A stretch of DNA of 64,000 nucleotides, taken from contig QPMI01000634.1 in NCBI GenBank assembly GCA_004431415.1, positions 1 through 64,000 of the forward strand, given 5' to 3'. The position numbers and the translations under genes were made by a program. Under the pieces are notes generated by a model. It was not told the DNA's origin. It was given only the letters and a program-made list of their open reading frames with translations, and made no database searches. Shown piece after piece: positions 1 to 9,332 of this stretch; the stretch's first letter is position 1, and the number at the start of each line of letters is the position of its first letter. The DNA is from Cyanophora paradoxa. Taxonomy: Eukaryota > Glaucocystophyceae > Cyanophorales > Cyanophoraceae.

Positions 1-1050
1 GATTGGTTTCCTCAGTCCAAAGATTCTCATCTGTTTTGACAAATATACCATTGGATTGCTTGACATCATTTTTGATATCTTCAGCAAACAGAGTAGCAGC
101 CTCATAGTCTGTAGAGCAAATTCGAAAATCGTTTGCTTTCAGAGAAGCTTCATCTGGAAGCTCGAAACCCTGATCCATAGGCTTAACAACTAAGCCTAAT
201 TTGTATCCTGTGGACTGCTGGATATAGTTCTCTGCATCTTTGAGAATATCAGTAAGTTTTTCCAGTGATAGATTAGGTGACTTTTCAATCATGCAGCCAT
301 CAAATACAAGAACACCAACAGTGAGTTTTGAAGGTTAAATACTCACACAAGCCATAAGAGCAATATTCTCGATCTGACAAAGAACCATGTTAACAGTGGA
401 ACCTAACACATTGTAGCCCTTCTTTCGCTTGCAAATAGCAAGGAAGTTGGTATTTTCTTTTAATTCAGCAATAGAAGCATGAATACCACCGATTTCTTGT
501 TTAACCTTTTTAAAAGCCATTTCTTTGTGTAAATCGGGACACTCAATGCCTCCTCCTCCGTTTATCACAGATAGAAGGCACACTTATTTCTTCACGAGTT
601 AAGATCACACTTTTTGCTTAAATCACTAACGATTTATCTCGATTGGCAACAAACTCAGCAAGGAAATCACATTAATGTCATTTTTTTGGCAATACTGGAC
701 AAGTATCGATGGATGAGCATTTTTCATATCAATATCATAATACAAATCCCTTGCTAGGTGTGTCTAAATTCCCGAGGCATACTCTGCATGCTTGCTTTTG
801 TTTTTGATGTGTGAGAGAGTAGTGAAATATCTTCCAGTATGGTGTTTGCATTGATAGTATTAACTTGAATGGTCCCATTTGAATGCAAGTCCTTCATATA
901 TTTCTTGAGGAGAGTCAAAGTAGCAGTAGAATCCACATCTGGTCTATAACTCAAACCCTCGAAATTATCGATTAAATACTTAAGAGTAGGGCGAGATACT
1001 TTTTCAATAAGAGTGATATCGAGATTGTTGGGTTTCTTTGAGCTAAACAT
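1..1050 (-). pseudogene. TV-Pol-like family A DNA polymerase, frameshifted and cut by the window edge
   Basis: Replication polymerase of the virus, read on the minus strand from an ATG at 1050 and running off the left edge. Translation around 715-760 gives a motif-A-like block with YYDIDMKNAHP, the Asp-Asn-Ala-His-Pro signature I associate with the transposon/viral family-A-like polymerases (TV-Pol). Further on, around 230-400, come a GSTVNMVLCQIE helix and a VGVLVFDGCM strand, in the position of the polymerase motif C. The frame is lost at least four times (near 757, 690, 580-660 and 330). The first two are repaired by adding one C to a CC run. No in-frame nonsense substitution is obvious otherwise. 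A helicase domain may follow outside the window. Polymerase identity is fairly safe; assignment to TV-Pol rather than another family A branch is from remembered motifs. Confidence 0.68.
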
Positions 1051-1222
1051 TTTTCTTGAACGTTTCTATATTAAGCAGATAAAATATTTATCTGAAAATC
1101 CTTGTCATTTTTTGTTGTCAAACCTTTAAGTCCTTTGGGTTGACTTCGAATTATATCGATAATTGGTAGTAGTGTATCAGTTTGTTTATGAATTCCCCAT
1201 AGAAAAATAATGAACCGGCATA

Positions 1223-1471
1223 TCAGTATTTCCGAGGACGACCTACAGGTCGACCTTCAGGGAAATTCGGGTCCATTGTGAGTTGCTTTTTATAGTAGTA
1301 ATAGGCTAATGCCCTGTTGCGGCGAATTTCACGATATTCCGCATCCTCTTCATATCTTTTATTATAATAAATTTGGTTTGAGATCTTTTTCTTCATTGCA
1401 GAAGAGATCTTTTCAAAACTTTTGCTATCAGTTACAGTTTGATCAGTATCCATTTGGGTATCTCTTAACAA
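1223..1471 (-). CDS. Small AT-hook-like protein, paralogue 1
   Basis: An 82-residue protein with no recognised enzyme domain. It has a charged, tyrosine-rich centre (KRYEEDAEYREIRRNRALAY) and ends in RPVGRPRKY, a GRP-centred core like an AT-hook that binds the minor groove of AT-rich DNA. The protein at 2219-2464 has the same plan: the motif [KR]RY.ED.EYRE, then ALA.YY, then a GRP tail. The two are therefore paralogues. The virus is AT-rich, so a DNA-packing or transcription role is a reasonable inference, but nothing in the sequence proves it. It is transcribed in the same direction as the polymerase. Confidence 0.7.
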   Translation of the reverse strand: MLRDTQMDTDQTVTDSKSFEKISSAMKKKISNQIYYNKRYEEDAEYREIRRNRALAYYYYKKQLTMDPNFPEGRPVGRPRKY

Positions 1472-1841
1472 TAACCGAGAAAAATGTTTTGTCAGAAAAC
1501 AATATGCTAGATTTCCTTAAGTAGTTTATGAGTTGTCATTTTTTGGTAACAGAGATAATTCCTATACTGTTACCGTAAATGGTTTGTCAGGCACTTACAA
1601 TTTATTGTCAGGCACTATTATGGTATATCAGGCATTGTCAGGCACTTTTTTAGAAATTTTTTCTATAATACAAATTTCATTGTTGATCCAAGCAATGACA
1701 TTGAGAATTTTGAAACGTTTGTGAAACTCGATGTGTTTTCTGCCTGACAAACGTTTTTCTGCCTGACAACCTTTCATCAACAAAAAATGATTGTATAAAC
1801 TGACTTAAAGATTTATCAGATATATTAATAAGAGAACAACA
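1472..1841. other. Intergenic region holding the left TGTCAGGCA repeat block
   Basis: No gene is supported here. Short open frames at 1309-1524 and 1533-1724 have no family signal. The stretch is AT-rich and contains the repeat block annotated separately at 1570-1770, followed by AT-rich sequence with TATA-like runs just upstream of the ATG at 1842. Confidence 0.6.
1570..1770. repeat. Left copy of a 0.2 kb viral repeat with TGTCAGGCA direct and inverted units
   Basis: TGTCAGGCAC occurs at 1585-1594, 1606-1615 and 1636-1645, with a variant TATCAGGCA at about 1627. The reverse complement TGCCTGACAA occurs at 1741-1750 and 1760-1769, so the block is flanked by opposed units. A diverged copy in the same orientation, about 90 percent alike by eye over its centre, is found at 19060-19129 plus 28231-28360, split by the LINE. 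Possible roles are a replication origin, a regulatory block or an element-end signal; the sequence does not decide between them. Confidence 0.85.
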
Positions 1842-2141
1842 ATGGCTGCTCAAATTGCCAAAGGAATTCTAGCCGAAAAGATTGAAAAAGATACCCTCTG
1901 GAAAGATCATAAAGGATTAGTTGATGCTATTGTAGAGAGTGGTCTCCACTCGACAGGAATAAACATTGGTCAGGCTGATAATAAGCGAAACAAGGAATTT
2001 CGACAGAAAGTAGAGAGAGATGTATTGGGCATGATAATTGACCCAAACTACCTCTCCACAATTAACAAAAAAACTCATTCAAACACTGCCACAAGAAAAC
2101 GACTCTATAACAAATTAATGAGTCGTTCTACTTCCTCTTAA
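1842..2141 (+). CDS. Hypothetical viral protein, 99 residues
   Basis: An open frame with viral base composition, starting at the first ATG after an AT-rich leader with TATATTAATAAGAGAAC upstream. The product is basic and mostly helical by composition, with no membrane segment or recognised motif. A Lys/Arg-rich C-terminus (about residues 68-95) could contact nucleic acid. It is the only plus-strand gene in the first 6.8 kb, and it lies directly after the TGTCAGGCA repeat block, which may carry its promoter. Function unknown. Confidence 0.55.
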   Translation: MAAQIAKGILAEKIEKDTLWKDHKGLVDAIVESGLHSTGINIGQADNKRNKEFRQKVERDVLGMIIDPNYLSTINKKTHSNTATRKRLYNKLMSRSTSS

Positions 2142-2218
2142 AGTATAAAGCCAATTCCTTTGTATATATTTTTATAGCTGCCTCAGTGGCATACTGAGAC
2201 CGCTTTTTCTCAATTATC

Positions 2219-2464
2219 TTATAGACCTGGGGGTCCATTGCTACTATCAGTAGGCAAATAATATTTAATCGGTCTCCCTCTGGGTCTCTGCTCCTCTTTT
2301 TGGGCTTTTCTGCGATAATAGGATGCCAGGGCTTGCTGCTTTTTATACTCTCTATATTCTGGGTCCTCTCTATATCGTTTCTGCATTGCTAGTATGTGTC
2401 TAATAGAACCCTCAGTAACAGGTTCATCACTGGTAAACTCGATTAAACTAATAGTGTCCTCCAT
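2219..2464 (-). CDS. Small AT-hook-like protein, paralogue 2
   Basis: An 81-residue protein paralogous to the one at 1223-1471. It shares KRYREDPEYREYKKQQALA, then a YYRRK stretch, then RPRGRPIKYY near residues 60-68, which is a better AT-hook core (RGRP) than its partner has. The N-terminus is acidic. The start overlaps the end of the 2448-2720 frame by 17 bases, so the two are probably co-transcribed. Likely DNA-binding, by motif only. Confidence 0.72.
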   Translation of the reverse strand: MEDTISLIEFTSDEPVTEGSIRHILAMQKRYREDPEYREYKKQQALASYYRRKAQKEEQRPRGRPIKYYLPTDSSNGPPGL

Positions 2465-2720
2465 TTATATTCCCAGAGAAAACGTTTTCTGCTGGTAAAG
2501 AACTTCTCCTTGGATACTCCTGCTGCTCATATGCATACTCATTGGGGTCTGCTGGCATTGACTCCACAGAAATCGTAGACCTCCTTCTCTCTCTTGCTTC
2601 TGAGGCATTATCCTCAGTATCTGACATCTCAAACTCTATTGTTGTGTCACAGCATCCACTGTGGCAATTGCTTACCACATGCAGACTGAGCATCTCAATA
2701 AACTTTCGTATTATATCCAT
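2448..2720 (-). CDS. Hypothetical acidic viral protein, 90 residues
   Basis: An open frame between the AT-hook gene (17-base overlap) and the 244-residue gene (22-base gap), so it fits a minus-strand operon-like run. The N-terminal third contains four cysteines or histidines close together (HVVSNCHSGCC), which could be a metal or disulfide site. The middle is Asp/Glu/Ser-rich and the C-terminus Pro/Arg-rich. No family recognised. Confidence 0.5.
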   Translation of the reverse strand: MDIIRKFIEMLSLHVVSNCHSGCCDTTIEFEMSDTEDNASEARERRRSTISVESMPADPNEYAYEQQEYPRRSSLPAENVFSGNINGGHY

Positions 2721-2742
2721 GTCTCTAATAAAACAGAGAAAA

Positions 2743-3477
2743 TTAAAGCCAAACTCGTCTTTTATATACTGTGGGAGCTACTCCCTTTTCTACTTCAGCT
2801 TTAGTGGCACCAGGTTCAATGGTTCCCTTTTGGGTCTTTGTTTTCATTTCATCTACTGCTTGCTCATCGATTTGGGTCTCTTTCTTAGCAATAAACTGTT
2901 TATCTGGGACACCAGTAATGCCCATTTTATAAACTTCCTTTCGAAGCATCTCCTTTAGCTTAGCCCTCTCTTTCTTCTCAGTAACATACTGCTCCAAGGC
3001 ACTTGATTTGGCTTCCAGATCTTTGAGTTTAGCAGTCACCTCATCCCATTGAGCCTTGGGAATTCGATGAATATTTTGAGTGGGAGCAGTCTTATATGTG
3101 ACTTCACCAGCCATAGACTGGATAACCTTGTCTGATTCCTTACTTAGACCTTCACCTTTGCGAGCCAGTGAAAGATCTTGCAAGCCTAAACCTTTATCAT
3201 CAGCAGCACCAATAATTCGCCTGGCTCCCTCAGCAACAGCCTTCATCTTTGAGGCTTCAGGTGAAATGTTGAGTTGGTCACTGGTTGAAGCCTGTGGGGC
3301 TTTGTCATCAAATGATTCCTCATAGGCAGCATTGAGGGGGTCTTCTTGTTGTTGAGAGGGCTTCACTTCATTCATACCATTGAATTTCAGTGGGTCTGTG
3401 TTAATGGATCCATTGTTTCCACCACCTGAATAGCCAACAGCCCCAGCTGGGATCCCTATCTTTCGTTTGGGAGGCAT
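2743..3477 (-). CDS. Hypothetical viral structural-type protein, 244 residues
   Basis: Starts MPPKRKIG, a short basic patch that could act as a nuclear signal, followed by a Gly/Asn/Ser-rich linker (residues about 10-30), an acidic Gln/Ser region, and a long charged helix with coiled-coil character (about residues 140-215). No enzyme motif is visible. It lies directly upstream, in genome order, of the packaging ATPase and capsid genes on the same strand, so a virion or assembly role is plausible. The frame is uninterrupted, unlike its neighbours. Upstream of the ATG, TTTATAAAATTATC gives a TATA-like element. Confidence 0.55.
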   Translation of the reverse strand: MPPKRKIGIPAGAVGYSGGGNNGSINTDPLKFNGMNEVKPSQQQEDPLNAAYEESFDDKAPQASTSDQLNISPEASKMKAVAEGARRIIGAADDKGLGLQDLSLARKGEGLSKESDKVIQSMAGEVTYKTAPTQNIHRIPKAQWDEVTAKLKDLEAKSSALEQYVTEKKERAKLKEMLRKEVYKMGITGVPDKQFIAKKETQIDEQAVDEMKTKTQKGTIEPGATKAEVEKGVAPTVYKRRVWL

Positions 3478-3505
3478 TGTATCTTTATTAGAATGAGAGA
3501 TAATT

Positions 3506-4287
3506 TTATAAACCGCGTTTATATCGCATCAATTTATTGCTATGGACTTGGCTTTTCACTTCTTTAGGGGCTTCCTCTTTCTCTGGAGGTTTCAGTTCAT
3601 CTTCTTTCTTTTTTGGCTTTCTGTGGAAGCGAGGAAATGGGAAATCTTTCACAAGCTCAGCTTTATCTACATAGTATTTAACTGAGTAGTTTGCAGAGGA
3701 CCAAATAATATACTGATAGGAGTGAACATACTCTTCAAACATCTTGTAAAAATCCTCTTTATTTCGCATTATATTGTATTCTTCCTCTATGGCTTCCAGT
3801 TCTTTGCGATTTGCAGCACTTAAAAACATAGCATAGTCCGAATTAACTCGAATAGTCGAAGAGACTTTCCTTAGCTTTTGTGTGATGCAGATAATGGATA
3901 TTTCGAATGGCGACCTCTGGAATACAGAGAGCCAATAATTTTATCACGAGTTAGGTCTACAATCTCATTATCTATAAGATCATCTAAAACTACACATAAC
4001 TGGTTAACAGGTTGACCTTTTTCTATTTTCTCTTGCCTTTCATCTAGCAATTTAGCAATGTAAGGGGCATCCCATTTTCCCAGTTGCAATGTTGCAACTT
4101 TATCCCAGAAATGATTGAAGCTGGTTCCACTCACAACTAATACAACATCAATCTTTTTGGCATCATGCAACTGCTTCAACCAATACTTTACAGCTTCTGA
4201 TTTACCAGTTGCTGATTTTCCTATTGCCAGTACACGAAATGGTGGCTCTATCATTTCACCAGCCACAAATTCATCCAAATCAGTCAT
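3506..4287 (-). pseudogene. Genome-packaging ATPase (FtsK/HerA, A32-like), one frameshift
   Basis: Motor that pumps viral DNA into the capsid. The first part (138 residues from 4287) has Walker A GKSATGKS at residues 23-30 and Walker B LCVVLDD at 97-103, followed by LYSRGRH, typical of this family. The frame then breaks at about 3904. The next frame continues with ISIICITQK, the sensor-like Gln motif expected right after RGRH, and then an Arg/Asn segment leading into the open frame at 3829-3506. One T missing from a TTT run before CGAA explains the break. The complete length would be about 260 residues, usual for PLV and virophage ATPases. The family call is firm; whether the break is real is open. 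Confidence 0.87.
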
Positions 4288-4352
4288 TGTTGTATATCTT
4301 TCTTAATAAAGACATATAAAAATAATGCAGGGAGACTGAATATCGTCACAAT

Positions 4353-5720
4353 CTACAAATTTATACGACGAAGCCCATCTTTGTCCAAAATTATATAGGA
4401 ATGCATGAGAGCGCGAACATTAACATCGATTACCTTATCTGAAGGCATGTACAGGGTGAGGAATGAAGAGGAGGAATTTGTTAAATCAACATAACCAGAC
4501 TGGGCAATATTTCGAATTGCCTTCTCTCCATCAATGCAGGAACTTAAACCTGAAAGGACATAGCGATCAGCAACCTTATCCATGTTAGAGCATTTGAAGG
4601 CATCAGCAATTAGCTCAGCACCTTTGAGTAGGGAAATTGGCTCAGTGGCAAAAAGTCGCTGACCATTAATTTCAACAGTGAAAGTAATATCTTTGGAGTT
4701 GGCATAGGTCTTAAGAACACTGTGGGAGCCAGTGGATTTATCAACAGTTGCATTATCACGAACTGAAACAAGCAGAGCATAAACAAGACCTGAGATTTGA
4801 GAGAGGTTAATTCGATTGGGTTGGGCATTGCCCTTGGCAGGGAAAGCACTAGCATCTACAAATCCAATATCAAGGGAGGGAATAGCCATGCCAGTAGTCT
4901 TTACTTTTTCAATTACAGTAGCGAAAAGCTCATCAGAAACATTAATAGCATGCATGTAAAGGCGAGGAGAAGTAATAGAAATGGCAGGGGTTGTTGCACC
5001 AAGAGTAAAGTCTGTGATGTTTTGACCAACATTTGCCAGAACAGTTTCAGCAGGGCAGTTCCAAGACCATCATCTTTTGAATAATCTACATCAGCTGCTG
5101 CAACAGTAAGACCACGACCACCATAGGAAGTTTCAACATAACCCTTTCCAGCATCCTTAAACCAAACAGTAACAACCATTTCACCAGATAAAGCACCAAG
5201 GGGAAGGTAGTGATTTAGCCAAGGCACAGGAATTTCAACGAAAAATGAGCCACCAAGGCGGTTGGTTCCATGAGCAGGAATGCCATGAACCATGCCCATT
5301 GATCGCTTCTTTTTAGCTAGTTGATCCTCCGAATAATAGACCAGGGGAAATGAGCAAGGAAATCAGATGGAATATGGTAGGTGTAAGATCCATAGGTAAT
5401 TTCAAGTCGCTGAACTAAAGCACCAACTGGGCGAGTGTATCCATTGCGAACTAGGTCAGTATCACCAGCAAAAGTGATGGCTGGAAGGTCGAAAGCAAGT
5501 TCGAGTTTTCCACAGAAATTGTAGCGAGGTAGCTTGAAGGAAATGCGATTTCCAACATTATTCTCAAAAGTATTGCTGGGATTCACAACAACTAGAACTG
5601 GCTTAGACTTGGATTCGAGACCAAGCATAAGGAGTTATCCAGGAAAAAGGCTTTCGCCTCCTCTGGGGTTGTTAGGGCTTCTTTCAGCGAAAGTCTTTGA
5701 AGAGTGGAAGTGATATCCAT
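4353..5720 (-). pseudogene. Major capsid protein candidate (double jelly-roll type), three frameshifts
   Basis: Three overlapping open frames form one protein of about 455 residues. I place the start at 5720, where an MDITSTLQRL N-terminus leads into the frame at 5628 after one lost A. Further breaks lie near 5327 (TTT to TT) and near 5060 (probably AAA to AA). The protein is beta-rich, with LPRYNFCGKLEL, a Gly/Pro-rich middle and a second half with long strands, as in the double jelly-roll capsid proteins of PLVs and virophages. Size, position next to the packaging ATPase and fold character support the call; no single diagnostic motif does. It could instead be another capsid component. Confidence 0.62.
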
Positions 5721-5773
5721 TATATTCTCTTTTATTATACTGCAACATAAAAAATCTACCAATGATCCTTAAT

Positions 5774-6783
5774 TTATGCGAAGCTTGTAATAACTGGATA
5801 GGAAGGGTGAAGCTGCGACATTCTCATCTTAAAGTATTCATAAACTGGGTCTCCTGCTGGCTCATCACCATAGCGAATTTCAAAGGTCAGATGAACAGGT
5901 TCACCCTCAAAATCAATTGGTTCATTTACAGCATTAACAATATCAACCGAGAAAGTGGATAATCCAACCTTTTTGTTATAGTATTTATAAAGTGGATGAG
6001 CCTCTGTTGAATTGTAAACAACATGCTCACCATAATCTTTGTCAGGAACCACTATTTTATGAAAGTAACCAGTCAGAAGACCATCCCCACATTGAACCAG
6101 ATCACCCAGCTCCTTTACTCTCACAAACAAAACACTGTCCCTGGTCTTCTCAGGCTCAAAAGAAGATATAATGCCATTCACTCGACCATCAGTAAAGATT
6201 CCATCAGTGAGAGCATCATAAACTTGGGATTTGATTGGGGAATTCCCATATCTTCCAGGATCAAGACCAAGCAGTCTAGCTGAACTCAATAGCTTTTGGA
6301 TGTTTGTTGGCTTGGGTTTACAGCAAGTGAGAAAGCCAGGTAAAAAGGCACTGCCGAGTGGAATATAATTCGTTTCAGTGACTCATCCCATTTGCAGCGA
6401 ATGGATGGTTGGGGAGTTCTGCCAATGAATTTTGAGTTGATTACATTCACCAGCTGTTGGTGGCTTTGGATGGGGGTCTCGCGATTTACCATGAATTGTT
6501 TCCATTGTTCAAAATCAGCAGCTGGGCGAGTTGTTGGAATTCCTGAGCTTCCAGCTCCTGGAGTTTGTTCCGAATAATAAATACTAAATGTGTTATCAAC
6601 TGTGACATCTCCTGCTTTGGTTTCACCACTCACCATAGGGATGCTGTTATAAAATTCGGCTGAGACCAGTCTCACAGCCCTCACATTCTCATAACTACTG
6701 GGGAGTCGAGCCACAAAGCTTGATGTGGGACCATCACCAGAGATTGTATTAAATGAGCTAACCTCGATGTAATCCACAGGCAT
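5774..6783 (-). pseudogene. Minor capsid (penton-type) candidate, one frameshift
   Basis: Two open frames (6783-6286 and 6289-5774) join into one protein of about 336 residues if one A is restored to an AAAA run near 6297. The N-terminus has YIEVSSFNTISG and then VRAVRLVSAEFYNSIP, the same plan as the plus-strand protein at 6813 (CRVLYAEIPNSIYN), and both have a conserved xxLLGL/xxLLGV segment in the middle. The two are therefore distant paralogues transcribed divergently. In PLVs and related viruses such proteins sit near the capsid genes and are thought to form minor capsid or vertex parts; that role is inferred here. Confidence 0.55.
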
Positions 6784-6812
6784 TCTTCTTTTATCTATAT
6801 TTATATATTAAA
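6784..6812. promoter_or_regulatory. 29-base divergent promoter between two capsid-type genes
   Basis: The gap between the minus-strand ATG at 6783 and the plus-strand ATG at 6813 is almost pure A/T and contains TATATTTATATATTAAA. It must serve both genes, so the core promoter is very compact. Confidence 0.6.
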
Positions 6813-7745
6813 ATGAACCGGCTCGTTAATATTGATAGCAGGGATAGAAGCCAAGGACAAAATGAAAACTCTTACAGGGTCACCCTCACAACTCCAGTAG
6901 AGAGACCAAGGGAATGCAGGGTTCTATATGCAGAGATTCCAAACAGCATCTATAACAGTGTGGGAACTGATCATCTAACAGTTCAGTTTAATTACCAAGA
7001 TGGTTCATATAACCAAGTGATCACACAACAAGTGTATCCCCTTCCCAGTGGCTACATCAATCAGGGTCATTTTGGGGTAACACACCCTTATAATTATGGG
7101 CTGAACTATTCAAGCTTCCAAACCATTGCAGGCAAAACAGTAGCTTTTGAGTTCAAGATATTCTATAACCCAACTACCTATAAAGTGGAGTTTTACAGTA
7201 ACCATGAGTTTCGTTTTATTGCAAGCAACCAGAGAATAGGGAAGCTTTTGGGTGTGAGTTCTACTGAATACACCAATGGGTATTATAGCACTCCTCCTGT
7301 TGGTGGATCACCCTATCGACCTGAGAACCTGTTAAAGTATGATGGCAAACCTATTACACCTGATCACCCAGCATGGGGAACCACCTTTTCAGGACCCAGA
7401 CTCTCATCTAAGCCCTTGCAATATTATTTTGACAGCAGAAAGATGTCTGATATGAATGCTGAGCAGTATCTATACATGCACATTAAAGAGCTTGCCCCTT
7501 TTGCCAGCAGACACAATATAATTCCGAAATCGCAACCACATAACCAGGGGGCAATCCTTAGATTGCAATTGAGTAAGGATATAGGTGGCTATGTTTACCA
7601 TAGTGGTGAACATGCAGAATTCATTCAGATAAATGACAGAAACCTGGTGATAAGGGAACTCACAGTTGAGTTTAAAGATTACTTTGGTGAACTGATTGAT
7701 ATGAATGGAATCGATAATTCTTTTCAGTTGGAGTTTATCGAATAA
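6813..7745 (+). CDS. Capsid-type structural protein, 310 residues
   Basis: Begins MNRLVNIDSRDRSQG, followed by a strand and the AEIPNSIYN motif (residues about 38-46) that it shares with the divergent gene at 6783. The middle is rich in Tyr, Pro and Gly, with beta-strand pattern, and contains GKLLGVSSTEY. No enzyme motif, signal peptide or membrane helix is present. The protein likely belongs to the virion (penton, vertex or spike base). Its 3' end overlaps the end of the convergent phospholipase gene by 11 bases. The frame is intact, although the genes on both sides are broken. Confidence 0.6.
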   Translation: MNRLVNIDSRDRSQGQNENSYRVTLTTPVERPRECRVLYAEIPNSIYNSVGTDHLTVQFNYQDGSYNQVITQQVYPLPSGYINQGHFGVTHPYNYGLNYSSFQTIAGKTVAFEFKIFYNPTTYKVEFYSNHEFRFIASNQRIGKLLGVSSTEYTNGYYSTPPVGGSPYRPENLLKYDGKPITPDHPAWGTTFSGPRLSSKPLQYYFDSRKMSDMNAEQYLYMHIKELAPFASRHNIIPKSQPHNQGAILRLQLSKDIGGYVYHSGEHAEFIQINDRNLVIRELTVEFKDYFGELIDMNGIDNSFQLEFIE

Positions 7746-9289
7746 AGGCACCTGTAAAGTCAACTCTCATTGTGGGAGCATTCACATACACAAGGGGATA
7801 AATGCGAATATATTTAATTCTGAGAGAAAAACCTATGTAAAAAGCATCCTTGATGCTGAGAGGAAATCCACTCAATAGAGCCACATCACCTGAGTTGTGA
7901 GCATTGTTAATGTTCTCACAGACATATATTTTGTTTTGCCCATCTGATCGAATAAAAGACCAGTTGATCCATCAGTGGATGTTGCCACATTGAAAGTCTT
8001 AATAAAAGCATTGGTGTCCCCTGATCCATAGGCAATCACAGAAGAGAGTTCAAAAGTATATGGAAAAGCAACTTGAAGGTATTCAGTGGGGTTTCCCATA
8101 TCTGCTCAGGAGCATAGGCTCCAGCTTCCCAGCCAAATGCTGAAGGTCTAGCCATGAAAGGCTCTTTACCAGTCACAGAGGATGAGGCAGTGAAGGCATC
8201 ATCTGCAAGCTGATACCAATTAGCATCCAAAGGTGGTGATGTAGTGAGAGTGGATGAGATGTAAGCCTTTGTAGGGTTCTTTAATTCATAGTTTGCTACT
8301 AGAATGCTGCAAAGCTTATTAATCATATCATTGTTTGCTGCTATGTATGTTTCTGTGAAAGAAAGCATATCTGGGATTTTAGAAGTGTCATCCAGGGAGC
8401 TTACTATGTGATTCGGAAGAGGTACTGATAGCCTGTAATATCTCCCATAATCCTGATCATAGTTGTAGGGTAACAACTCCTCCATCTTATCAAGGGCAGA
8501 TAGCTCACTTGCAGCCATGAGCATGTTAATCAATGGGCTTCCATCTGTTGAGGCAATCCATGAGAGAATGCCCCAGCTGTTGACAGTCTCATAAGCATAA
8601 CCCACATAATCAGACTCTAAATGTGGGTCCACCTCTCCACAAGATATACTTATTACTATAATATCATCATCATCACTGTAAATTTTCTTTGCATGGCTGT
8701 AACCACACACACTGGGATTATTGTTTCCAGAAATGGCACCATCAATGAGACAGACATATACTCCCCGATTGAAATCAACAATGCTTACAGGTGAAAAGTA
8801 TGTAGGAGCAGCAGAAGTAGCCCTAGCAGCAATCTTACAGGGCATAAAGTTGTAATTGTTGTCATTTGTGATAAATATTGGTTTCATATTCTGAGTATCA
8901 AAGGATGTAATCACAATGTCCTTTAGGGAATCCTGTATTAGTGATTCACCAGTAACTGAATTGATTGCAGTCTCCAAGGGTCCCACATCATACTTTGTAT
9001 TAAAAAGGGCATTTTCGATTATATTTCGAGGATTTGCGAAAATCAAGGGCAGTTGAGTTAGGTAAATATTGTGTAAATCGTTTGCTGTCAGTTTAGGTTC
9101 ACCTGGTTTATCAGGATGCCTTATATTCAAACCTATTGCAATGATCCCACCAGTGGAAGTTCCACTCACAAGATCCACAAGATCGATTATTCTCCTGCCA
9201 GTTCGATTTTCGATTTCTTTTAGCAGCCTGGTTATGATAATGCCCCTTGCACCCCCGCCAGAAAGACTTAAAACGACCTTGAGAGGCAT
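7735..9289 (-). pseudogene. Patatin-like phospholipase fused to a discoidin (F5/8 type C) domain, two frameshifts
   Basis: Lipid acyl hydrolase with a carbohydrate- or lipid-binding tail. The patatin part (residues 1 to about 350) has the oxyanion loop GGGARG (11-16), nucleophile motif GTSTG with Ser45, and DGA with Asp183, so the Ser-Asp dyad is complete. After residue 390 the frame breaks near 8100 (GGGG to GGG) and again near 7965. The following frames read EYLQVAFPY, a TWSF segment and IRIYPL near the end, the landmarks of an F5/8 type C domain. The stop is then at 7735-7737. The fusion suggests an enzyme anchored to a surface, possibly for membrane breach during entry or release; that is inference. 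Confidence 0.85.
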
Positions 9290-9332
9290 CTTTTACTTAT
9301 CAGGAATTTTATAAATCCATATAGTAAAAGCC
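9290..9332. promoter_or_regulatory. 43-base divergent promoter of phospholipase and fibre genes
   Basis: Lies between opposed ATGs at 9289 and 9333. It contains TTTTATAAATCC, a TATA-like box usable in both directions, and little else. Confidence 0.55.

Noticed and set aside
1570-1770. CRISPR array or telomere repeat from TGTCAGGCA units
   Set aside because: Units are irregularly spaced, in both directions and only nine bases long; there are no uniform spacers or cas genes.
3890-5330. Programmed ribosomal frameshifting in ATPase and capsid genes
   Set aside because: The breaks lie in unlike contexts with no common slippery site or pseudoknot, and similar breaks occur in polymerase and phospholipase genes. 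Lost homopolymer bases explain them better.
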